The position numbers were made by a program, and so were the translations under genes. Below are positions 58,421 to 64,000 of a stretch of DNA of 64,000 bases, piece by piece. Location of the stretch: the NCBI GenBank assembly GCA_020686985.1, contig JAJEPU010000003.1, positions 82,284 through 146,283 of the forward strand. Direction: 5' to 3'. The number at the start of each line of letters is the position of its first letter. Position 1 is the first letter of the stretch. The notes below the pieces were generated by a model that made no database searches, had not been told where the DNA came from, and saw nothing but the letters and a program-made list of their open reading frames with translations. The DNA comes from Brotaphodocola catenula (GTDB lineage Bacteria > Bacillota > Clostridia > Lachnospirales > Lachnospiraceae).

Positions 58421-58440
58421 TGTAGAAGGAGGAGGTTTAT

Positions 58441-59262
58441 TTGAACACACAGATCATCGCCATTGCCAACCAGAAAGGCGGCGTTGGCAAGACAACGACC
58501 TGTGCCAACTTGGGAATCGGGCTGGCGCAGGCCGGAAAGAAAGTCCTTCTGATCGACGGAGACCCACAAGGGAGCCTGACAATCAGCCTGGGAAATCCGC
58601 AACCGGACAAGCTGCCCTTTACCTTGTCCGACGCTATGGGTCGAATCTTGATGGATGAGCCGCTCCGTCCCGGCGAGGGTATCCTGCACCACTCAGAGGG
58701 TGTAGACCTGATGCCTGCGGACATCCAGTTATCCGGTATGGAGGTATCTCTGGTAAACGCCATGAGTCGTGAGACTATCTTGCGGCAATATCTGGACACG
58801 CTGAAGGGGCAATACTCCCATATCCTCATCGACTGCCAGCCCTCCCTGGGTATGCTCACAGTCAACGCACTGGCAGCTGCCAACAGGATCATAATTCCCG
58901 TTCAGGCGGAGTATCTGCCCGCCAAAGGGTTGGAACAGCTGCTCTCCACGGTAAACAAGGTAAAGCGGCAGATCAACCCCAAGCTCCAGATAGACGGTAT
59001 CCTGCTGACGATGGTGGACAGCCGAACCAACTTTGCCAAAGAGATCTCCGCGCTCCTGCGTGAGACCTATGGTAGCAAGATCAAAGTATTCGGCACAGAG
59101 ATTCCCCATTCTGTCCGGGCAAAGGAAATCAGCGCCGAGGGAAAAAGTATTTTTGCCCATGACCCTGGCGGCAAGGTGGCAGAGGGGTATCGAAATCTGA
59201 CGAAGGAGGTGTTGAAACTTGAAAAGCAGCGCGAAAAAAATAGAGCTGGCCTCGGTAGATGA
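58441..59262 (+). CDS. parA: ParA family ATPase of the ICE
   Basis: This 273-residue partition ATPase helps keep the excised circular form or controls transfer genes. Its deviant Walker A is QKGGVGKTTTCANLGIGLAQ near the N-terminus, followed by VLLIDGDPQGSLTISLG and HILIDCQPSLGMLTVNAL. The start is a TTG behind AAGGAGGAGG, a very strong ribosome binding site at good spacing. Its 3' end overlaps parB by 44 bases. It is the first gene of the element, as in Tn1549-like and CTn-type ICEs. Confidence 0.92.
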   Translation: MNTQIIAIANQKGGVGKTTTCANLGIGLAQAGKKVLLIDGDPQGSLTISLGNPQPDKLPFTLSDAMGRILMDEPLRPGEGILHHSEGVDLMPADIQLSGMEVSLVNAMSRETILRQYLDTLKGQYSHILIDCQPSLGMLTVNALAAANRIIIPVQAEYLPAKGLEQLLSTVNKVKRQINPKLQIDGILLTMVDSRTNFAKEISALLRETYGSKIKVFGTEIPHSVRAKEISAEGKSIFAHDPGGKVAEGYRNLTKEVLKLEKQREKNRAGLGR

Positions 59263-60148
59263 TCTGTTCTCCACCGAAGAAGGCCGTCAGGATGCAAAGC
59301 TGGAAAAGATTCAGGAGATTCCGCTGTCTGAACTGCATCCCTTTAAGAACCACCCATTCAAAGTCAAGGATGACGAAGCCATGATGGAGACCGCTGACAG
59401 TATCAAGCAGTATGGCGTTCTGGTTCCGGCGATTGCTCGACCGGACCCGGAGGGCGGTTATGAGCTGGTAGCCGGACACAGGCGGCACAGAGCCAGTGAG
59501 CTGGCAGAAAAGGAGACCATGCCGGTCATTGTTCGGGATTTGGATGATGATGCCGCCACGATCATTATGGTTGACAGCAACTTGCAGCGAGAAAGCTTGC
59601 TCCCAAGTGAAAGAGCCTTTGCCTACAAGATGAAGCTGGATGCCATGAAAAGACAGGCTGGCAGACCGAGTAAAGAAAATGTGTCCCAAGTTGGGACACA
59701 AAAGCGATCAGACCAGTTGCTTGCTGAACAGGTGGGGCAAAGTCGAAATCAAATTCAGCGCTATATCCGTCTGACAGAGTTGATTCCTGAATTGATGGAT
59801 ATGGTGGATGAAAAGAAGATTGCCCTGAACCCTGCCTATGAGCTGTCCTTTCTCAAAAAGGAAGAACAGGTAGACCTGCTGGACGCGATGGACAGCGAAC
59901 AGGCTACCCCTTCTCTTTCTCAAGCCCAGCGGCTCAAGAAATACAGTCAGGAGGGGCATCTGACCCTCGATATGATGCGTGTCATCATGGGTGAGGAAAA
60001 GAAAAGCGATCTGGACCGAGTGACATTTACCTCTGACACCTTGCGGAAGTATTTCCCTAAAAGCTATACGCCCCAGCGGATGCAGGAAACTATTATCAAG
60101 CTGCTGGAACAGTGGCAGAAAAAACGCCAGAGAGATCAGGAACGATGA
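59219..60148 (+). CDS. parB: ParB/Spo0J-like partition protein of the ICE
   Basis: This is a 309-residue ParB-domain protein. PLSELHPFKNHPFKVKDDEA opens the N-terminal domain, YELVAGHRRHRASELAEKET is the CTP/nuclease-like box, and a helix-turn-helix (LLAEQVGQSRNQIQRYIRLT) follows. The start is TTG with AAGGAGG nine bases upstream, inside the parA reading frame, so the pair is translationally coupled. A 21-base interrupted palindrome lies in its coding sequence just before the helix-turn-helix. The C-terminus is basic and probably dimerises. Confidence 0.9.
   Translation: MKSSAKKIELASVDDLFSTEEGRQDAKLEKIQEIPLSELHPFKNHPFKVKDDEAMMETADSIKQYGVLVPAIARPDPEGGYELVAGHRRHRASELAEKETMPVIVRDLDDDAATIIMVDSNLQRESLLPSERAFAYKMKLDAMKRQAGRPSKENVSQVGTQKRSDQLLAEQVGQSRNQIQRYIRLTELIPELMDMVDEKKIALNPAYELSFLKKEEQVDLLDAMDSEQATPSLSQAQRLKKYSQEGHLTLDMMRVIMGEEKKSDLDRVTFTSDTLRKYFPKSYTPQRMQETIIKLLEQWQKKRQRDQER
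59680..59700. other. Perfect 10-bp-arm palindrome inside parB
   Basis: TGTGTCCCAA and TTGGGACACA flank a single central G. It encodes part of the VSQVGTQ segment, so codon constraint may explain it. A partition (parS-like) or autoregulatory site is the alternative. Confidence 0.4.
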
Positions 60149-60160
60149 AAGGAGCCGCCT

Positions 60161-60436
60161 ATGAGGGATATTTCAGCCCGCGAGCTGAAAGGACACAACA
60201 TTCTTGCCGTGGAGCGTTTTCAGGATAACACCCGCTGGATGATTGAGTTTTCCGTCCTGCGTCCCAGCACAGCTTACGGTAGCCCCGGTGAGGAAATACG
60301 ACTGTTTTTGACTGAGGACAGGTATCAGGCCGCCCTGCAAAGCCAGCAGCGTCGGGAGATCAAGATCAAGCGTTACGCTCGTGTGATTGAGGGACATATC
60401 CTCGATTTCAAACCGGGAAAACGCCGCCGCTCATAA
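60161..60436 (+). CDS. Small ICE protein, paralogue of the 62000 gene
   Basis: This 91-residue protein has no name I can defend. Its core (residues about 20-75: NTRWMIEFSVL, GEEIRLFLTEDRYQAAL, SQQRREIKIKRYARVIEG) aligns with the product encoded at 62000-62311 (DTRHMIIFDVL, GERTRLFLSDTGYEKAL, SQEKGQIKILSHAKVRQG), so the two are paralogues within the same element. The fold looks like a small alpha/beta domain with no catalytic motif. AAAGGAGCC precedes the ATG. It lies 12 bases behind parB. Confidence 0.75.
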   Translation: MRDISARELKGHNILAVERFQDNTRWMIEFSVLRPSTAYGSPGEEIRLFLTEDRYQAALQSQQRREIKIKRYARVIEGHILDFKPGKRRRS

Positions 60437-60459
60437 ACCCATACAACGAAAGGAAAGGA

Positions 60460-60651
60460 ATGACTATGTGTACGGTAAAGGAAATTCAAGAAGCAATCCG
60501 GGAAGATTGCAAATCTCAGCATGACATGGATACAACGGATATTGACCGCGTGATGCAAACACTTCCTTTCGCCCAGGAGGAGCCATTTACAGAGGCGCGT
60601 CTTCAAAAGCCGCTGTTTTGGTTTTATGCAAGAAAATTTGAAAAGTGTTGA
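60460..60651 (+). CDS. Small hypothetical ICE protein
   Basis: This is a 63-residue protein (MTMCTVKEIQEAIREDCKSQ at the start, ending KPLFWFYARKFEKC) with mostly helical character and a cysteine near each end. AAAGGAAAGGA precedes the ATG; a second ATG is six bases later. A terminator follows at once, so it ends the parA-parB transcript. No family was recognised. Confidence 0.55.
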   Translation: MTMCTVKEIQEAIREDCKSQHDMDTTDIDRVMQTLPFAQEEPFTEARLQKPLFWFYARKFEKC

Positions 60652-60653
60652 AC

Positions 60654-60688
60654 ACCGCAATTCTTTGGAATGAGGATTGCGGTTTTTT
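60654..60688 (+). terminator. Terminator ending the parAB transcript
   Basis: ACCGCAAT (60654-60661) pairs with ATTGCGGT (60676-60683), with extra T-A-rich pairing inside, and TTTTT follows. Confidence 0.8.
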
Positions 60689-60717
60689 GTACCCAAAATT
60701 CGGAAGGAGTGAGGTCG

Positions 60718-61596
60718 ATGGCCGTTTTTCGCATTGAACGGACCCGTGATTATACCGTGATGAGCAATCATCATTTACGAAATGCAAATCTGTCGTTAAA
60801 AGCCAAGGGGCTGCTTTCCATGATGCTGTCTTTGCCAGAGGACTGGAATTACACCACCCGTGGTCTTGCAAAGATTTGTAAGGAGGGCGTGGATGCCATA
60901 GGCGCTGCGTTGCGGGAATTGGAGGCTGCCGGTTACATTGTGCGGCACAAACTGCGTGACCGCCAGGGACGCATCAGTGATACGGAGTATGTCATATATG
61001 AGCAGCCACAGCCGAAGAACCCGGATACGCCCCAGCCGGATATGGCTTCACCAGATACGGAAAACCCGGATATGGTAAAACCGGATACGGAAAAGCCCGC
61101 AGAATTAAATATAGAGAAATCAAATACAGAAAAAACAATTACTTATGGATCAAGTACCGATTCTATTCCCTTCCGGGAGGCAGCGGCAGCACAGCTGCCG
61201 GAACGGAAAGGAAGGGATGCGATGTCTGTCTCAGAGATGGAAAGTTATCGGGATTTAATTCTGGAGAACATCGAGTATGACCACCTGTGCCGGGAGTTTA
61301 CCACCTACCGGGAGGACCTGGACGAGATTGTGGAGCTGATGGTGGAGACCGTCTGCGCCAAGCGGAAAACCACCCGGATCGCTGGCAGCGACTTCCCCCA
61401 TGAGGTGGTCCGCTCCCGTTTTTTGAAGCTGGATTGCTCCCACATCGAGTTTGTCATGGAATGCCTGCGGAACAATACCACCGAAATCCGCAACATGAAG
61501 CAGTATCTGCTTGCGGTGCTGTTTAATGCGCCGACCACGATCAGCAACCACTACACCGCACAAGTTAACCACGATATGTACGCAGGCGGCTGGTAA
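60718..61596 (+). CDS. Replication-initiator-like protein (winged helix N-terminus, DUF6017 C-terminus)
   Basis: This is a 292-residue protein. The N-terminal winged helix (FRIERTRDYTVMSNHHLRNA, then LSLKAKGLLSMMLSLPEDW) is that of ICE and plasmid RepA/replisome-organiser proteins. A proline-rich linker repeats the pattern PDT/PDM about six times (residues about 100-125). The C-terminal DUF6017-like domain (YDHLCREFTTYREDLDEIVE and SRFLKLDCSHIEFVMECLRN) resembles DnaD-type helicase-loading regions. It may start replication of the excised circle. ATG 60718 follows GGAAGGAGTGAGGTCG. The preceding terminator gives it a separate transcript. Confidence 0.8.
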   Translation: MAVFRIERTRDYTVMSNHHLRNANLSLKAKGLLSMMLSLPEDWNYTTRGLAKICKEGVDAIGAALRELEAAGYIVRHKLRDRQGRISDTEYVIYEQPQPKNPDTPQPDMASPDTENPDMVKPDTEKPAELNIEKSNTEKTITYGSSTDSIPFREAAAAQLPERKGRDAMSVSEMESYRDLILENIEYDHLCREFTTYREDLDEIVELMVETVCAKRKTTRIAGSDFPHEVVRSRFLKLDCSHIEFVMECLRNNTTEIRNMKQYLLAVLFNAPTTISNHYTAQVNHDMYAGGW

Positions 61597-61644
61597 ACAG
61601 CCGCTTTTCTGCTGCCCGAAAACACCGGGAGAAAGGATTTTGCC

Positions 61645-62007
61645 ATGAAACGACCTCTTGCCTACATTACGGCTCCCTGGAGCAACAGCCAGTATGAGAA
61701 CGCCGAGAACGCTGCGGCCTACTGCCGTCAGGTGTACGATGCCGGGTATTCGCCCATCTGCCCGGTGCTGTTCCTGCCTACCTTCCTCAAAGACGAGATT
61801 CCCCAGGAACACAAGGACGGGCTGGATATGGCGCGGGACTACCTGCGCCGGTCCCATGTGCTGGTGGTCTGCGGCCACGGCATCGACGAGACCGTGAAGA
61901 ATGACATTGCCACCGCCGAGCGCCTGCGGATCACCGCCACCACCATGGACGGTATCCTGGCCGTGAAGGGCCAGGGACGCGGGAAAGGAGGTGCACGCCA
62001 TGTCTGA
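61645..62007 (+). CDS. DUF7768/DUF4406-like protein
   Basis: This is a 120-residue protein with a nucleoside-2-deoxyribosyltransferase-like fold by motif: PLAYITAPWSNSQYENAENA at the N-terminus, YSPICPVLFLPTFL, LDMARDYLRRSHVLVVCGHG and ETVKNDIATAERLRI. These resemble DUF4406/DUF7768 proteins common on ICEs and phages. Activity is unproven; base exchange or binding of modified nucleosides is a guess. G+C is clearly higher than in neighbouring genes. It overlaps the next start by eight bases. Confidence 0.75.
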   Translation: MKRPLAYITAPWSNSQYENAENAAAYCRQVYDAGYSPICPVLFLPTFLKDEIPQEHKDGLDMARDYLRRSHVLVVCGHGIDETVKNDIATAERLRITATTMDGILAVKGQGRGKGGARHV

Positions 62008-62311
62008 GGGAAAGACCATAGGGCAGCTGATGGAAGAAATGCGGGTAAAGGCAGGAGCGCAGAATTATCACGGTCATGGATATATGGATCTCCAGCGTTT
62101 TGCGGAGGACACCCGGCACATGATTATTTTTGATGTGCTGACGAACGATTCCCCTGTTGGCTGGAAAGGCGAACGAACCCGCCTGTTCCTGTCGGATACC
62201 GGTTATGAAAAAGCACTGGATAGTCAGGAAAAGGGGCAGATTAAGATTTTGAGCCACGCAAAGGTACGTCAGGGCAATCTGCACTATGACCGTTCTGACC
62301 AGTTACGCTAA
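62000..62311 (+). CDS. Small ICE protein, paralogue of the 60161 gene
   Basis: This is a 103-residue protein from the ATG behind GGAAAGGAGGTGC. It shares the core DTRHMIIFDVL, GERTRLFLSDTGYEKAL and GQIKILSHAKVRQGNL with the 60161 product and has a longer N-terminus (EGKTIGQLMEEMRVKAGAQN). It is translationally coupled to the gene before it. The function is unknown. Confidence 0.72.
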   Translation: MSEGKTIGQLMEEMRVKAGAQNYHGHGYMDLQRFAEDTRHMIIFDVLTNDSPVGWKGERTRLFLSDTGYEKALDSQEKGQIKILSHAKVRQGNLHYDRSDQLR

Positions 62312-62321
62312 GGAGGGCGGT

Positions 62322-62363
62322 ATGAAGCGTTATCTTCTGCGGCGGCTGGTGGTTCCGCCTTAG
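62322..62363 (+). CDS. Possible 13-residue leader peptide MKRYLLRRLVVPP
   Basis: An ATG with AAGGAGGGCGGT directly before it opens a frame of thirteen codons ending in TAG. The message around its end can form GGCGG/CCGCC (about 62341-62359). It lies between the small ICE gene and pcfB. It may be a translated leader that controls the transfer genes, or a remnant of a longer gene. Confidence 0.35.
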   Translation: MKRYLLRRLVVPP

Positions 62364-62409
62364 CAAAAAAAGAGATTCCCTGCAAACTTCGTGGAAAGGA
62401 GGCGAGAAA

Positions 62410-62910
62410 ATGCAGGAAGAAGTGGAAAACAGAACTTTGACGCTGGTTGTCAGTGGAACAAAGTTTACCGGCAGAATGTTTAAGGCTGCCATAAGCAAGT
62501 ACATGGCACATCGCAAGGAAAAGAAGCTGGAAAAACAGAGAAGCCGTGATGCGCCGGTTGTTCCGCATGGAAAACAGACTGTGAAGCAGCTTGTCGGGCA
62601 GAATCAGGGAATATCCAACATTGAGATCACAGACCCCTCTATCAAGGAGTTTGAGAAAATCGCCCGGAAATATGGTGTGGATTATGCGGTGAAAAAGGAC
62701 CGCAGCAGTTCTCCGCCAAAGTACCTGATTTTTTTCAAAGGCCGTGATGCAGATGCTCTGACAGCAGCTTTTACAGAGTACACCAACAAAAAGGTCAAAA
62801 AGGCAACGAAAACAGAGCGCCCGTCCGTACTGGCAAAACTTAACCAGTTCAAAGAGATGGTTAAAAATGCTGTGGTGGATCGCACCAAGCGAAAGGAGCT
62901 GGAACGATGA
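62410..62910 (+). CDS. pcfB: PcfB family conjugation protein (DUF3801)
   Basis: This is a 166-residue protein of the PcfB/DUF3801 family, an accessory factor of the conjugative relaxosome and coupling protein. Recognisable blocks are RTLTLVVSGTKFTGRMFKAA, HGKQTVKQLVGQNQGISNIE, EFEKIARKYGVDYAVKKDRS and PPKYLIFFKGRDADALTAAF. AAAGGAGGCGAG precedes the ATG. Its stop overlaps the start of the coupling-protein gene (ATGA), so both are made together. Confidence 0.88.
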   Translation: MQEEVENRTLTLVVSGTKFTGRMFKAAISKYMAHRKEKKLEKQRSRDAPVVPHGKQTVKQLVGQNQGISNIEITDPSIKEFEKIARKYGVDYAVKKDRSSSPPKYLIFFKGRDADALTAAFTEYTNKKVKKATKTERPSVLAKLNQFKEMVKNAVVDRTKRKELER

Positions 62911-64000
62911 AAAAGACATTGGACATCAAAAAGCTCGTTTTGCTGAATATGCCGTATATCCTGCTGGGGCTGTTTGCTACCAATTTTGGAGAGGCATGGC
63001 GAATGGCACAAGGGGCGAATGCTTCAGAAAAGTTTCTTTCGCTGGTTGCGGTTCTGCCTAGGGCGCTGCAAAGTTTCTGGCCAAGCCTGCATCCATTGGA
63101 CTTGTTGGTAGGGCTGTGCTGCGGTGTTGGTCTGAGGCTGGCGGTGTATCTTAAAAGCAAGAACGCCAAGAAATATCGACATGGATTGGAATATGGTTCG
63201 GCCCGCTGGGGAACTCGTGAGGATATTGCACCTTACGTTGATCCTGTATTTCAGAACAATGTGATTCTGACGAAAACGGAGAGCCTGACAATGAACAGCC
63301 GCCCCAAGGACCCAAAGACCGCCAGAAACAAAAATGTGCTGGTGATCGGCGGCTCCGGTTCCGGTAAGACCCGCTTCTGGCTGAAACCCAACCTGATGCA
63401 GATGCACAGTTCCTATGTGGTCACAGACCCGAAAGGAACCATTTTGGTGGAGTGCGGAAAAATGCTCCAAAGGGGCGCACCCAAGTTGGGGAAAGACGGA
63501 AAGCCCATGAAGGATAAGCACGGCAAGATCATTTATGAGCCGTACCGAATCAAGATCCTGAATACCATCAACTTCAAGAAGTCCATGCACTATAACCCTT
63601 TCGCCTATATCCATAGCGAAAAGGACATCTTGAAGCTGGTAACAACGCTGATCGCCAACACCAAAGGCGAAGGCAAGGCCGGAGACGATTTCTGGGTAAA
63701 AGCAGAAACCTTGTTGTACTGCGCGCTTATTGGCTATATCCATTATGAGGCTCCGGTGGAGGAACAAAACTTCTCCACCCTCATTGAGTTCATCAACGCC
63801 ATGGAGGTCCGGGAGGATGACGAGGAGTTCAAAAACCCCGTGGATCTGATGTTTGATGCACTGGAAACCGAGAAGCCAAACCACTTTGCGGTGCGCCAGT
63901 ATAAGAAATATAAGCTGGCCGCCGGTGTTGTATGCTCTAAAAGACTTCTTAATCAAGCGGTTGAGAAGTCTCTTAGAACACACAACTTAAAATCGAAGAA
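62907..64000 (+). CDS. VirD4/TraG-type coupling protein, apparently interrupted
   Basis: This type IV coupling ATPase brings the relaxase-bound strand to the mating channel. Two N-terminal transmembrane helices (LNMPYILLGLFATNFG and LDLLVGLCCGVGLRLAVYL) precede YGSARWGTREDIAPYV and the Walker A GGSGSGKTRFW (about residues 147-157). DPKGTILVECGKML and the AAD region follow. After KKYKLAAG (about residue 340) the frame continues for 25 residues that are basic and do not fit the conserved VirD4 sequence expected there, and the bases become AT-rich. No Walker B is reached before the window end. The gene is therefore either cut by an inserted element at about 63925 or simply continues unusually. 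Confidence 0.85.
   Translation, partial: MKKTLDIKKLVLLNMPYILLGLFATNFGEAWRMAQGANASEKFLSLVAVLPRALQSFWPSLHPLDLLVGLCCGVGLRLAVYLKSKNAKKYRHGLEYGSARWGTREDIAPYVDPVFQNNVILTKTESLTMNSRPKDPKTARNKNVLVIGGSGSGKTRFWLKPNLMQMHSSYVVTDPKGTILVECGKMLQRGAPKLGKDGKPMKDKHGKIIYEPYRIKILNTINFKKSMHYNPFAYIHSEKDILKLVTTLIANTKGEGKAGDDFWVKAETLLYCALIGYIHYEAPVEEQNFSTLIEFINAMEVREDDEEFKNPVDLMFDALETEKPNHFAVRQYKKYKLAAGVVCSKRLLNQAVEKSLRTHNLKSK
63925..64000. mobile_element. Probable end of a second element inserted in the coupling-protein gene
   Basis: From about 63925 the sequence turns AT-rich and forms a long stem: GTTGT/ACAAC (63927-63931, 63982-63986), TCTAA/TTAGA (63936-63940, 63973-63977) and AGACTTCT/AGAAGTCT (63942-63949, 63964-63971). 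The break falls at a GG dinucleotide of a conserved Gly codon. It does not begin with the group II intron GUGYG consensus. Confidence 0.45.

Larger units (their letters stand above)
58322..64000 (+). mobile_element. Left part of an integrative conjugative element at the 3' end of rlmD
   Basis: From just behind rlmD to the window end the genes are those of a Tn1549/CTn-like ICE: parA, parB, small conserved proteins, an initiator-like gene, a DUF7768-type gene, pcfB and a VirD4 coupling protein. Codon use changes sharply at about 58440 toward CTG, GCC and ACC, unlike the chromosome to the left. Two back-to-back terminators separate it from rlmD. The integrase, relaxase, oriT and right attachment site lie outside the window, so the exact left end is uncertain (58322-58400). 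Confidence 0.82.

Noticed and set aside
63925..64000. Group II intron at the right edge
   Set aside because: The junction does not start with GUGYG, and too little sequence is visible to find intron domains. A different kind of inserted element is preferred.

Overview
The window looks like a chromosomal segment of a strictly anaerobic gut Firmicute, most likely a Lachnospiraceae (Clostridia). This rests on moderate G+C judged by eye, strong AGGAGG-type ribosome binding sites, sporulation-linked envelope genes (a SpoVB-type flippase and a PdaA-type deacetylase), a tryptophan T-box, a DUF6062 gene, choline-binding-type wall repeats, and a Tn1549/CTn-type conjugative element at the right end. 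The genus cannot be named from sequence reading alone.

Layout. 1-2.9 kb: a SpoVB-like flippase (cut by the window edge), a secreted GHL10 glycoside hydrolase and apt. 2.9-7.3 kb: a T-box leader whose specifier reads TGG (Trp), then an iron-type dehydrogenase and a TrpXYZ-type ABC importer. 7.3-13.6 kb: a PhnD-PhnC-PhnE-PhnE importer behind a compact structured leader RNA, then a 5'-nucleotidase-type phosphatase without a signal peptide and uridine kinase. 13.6-18.5 kb: wall enzymes (deacetylase, DD-carboxypeptidase with wall-binding repeats), a DUF6062 protein and a metallophosphoesterase. 18.7-25.2 kb: siroheme sulfite/nitrite reductase, scpA-scpB, dUTPase, a TPR protein and hflX. 25.2-29.7 kb: a polar amino-acid ABC importer behind tandem ArgR-like palindromes, plus an M20 amidohydrolase. 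29.7-41.5 kb: ftsH, SOS-controlled uvrA, a HAD phosphatase, tRNA-Arg(CCG), queA, an RluF-type pseudouridine synthase and ligA. 41.5-47.4 kb: a lactose-type locus (lacZ, divergent AraC regulator, GPH sugar symporter). 47.6-56.4 kb: metA, maf, a decayed aldo/keto reductase beside its MerR-type regulator, tRNA-Glu, a CwlK-like peptidase, tRNA-Pro, a Cof phosphatase, an M24 aminopeptidase and a ProX-type deacylase. 56.5-58.3 kb: rlmD (rumA). 58.3-64.0 kb: the left part of an integrative conjugative element sitting directly behind rlmD: parA, parB, small accessory genes, a replication-initiator-like gene, pcfB and a VirD4-type coupling protein. The coupling-protein reading frame changes character about 75 bases before the window end, as if a second element had inserted there.

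Regulation is unusually readable. Supported items are a Trp T-box, an SOS box over the uvrA promoter, ArgR-like palindromes in the amino-acid importer leader, one dyad containing both -35 boxes of the divergent lacZ/araC promoters, and a 19-bp-spacer MerR-type promoter that now faces only a gene remnant. The least explained items are the phnD leader RNA, a small family of extragenic hairpins with a shared loop and compensatory stem changes, a perfect interrupted palindrome inside parB, and the apparent nested element at the right edge.
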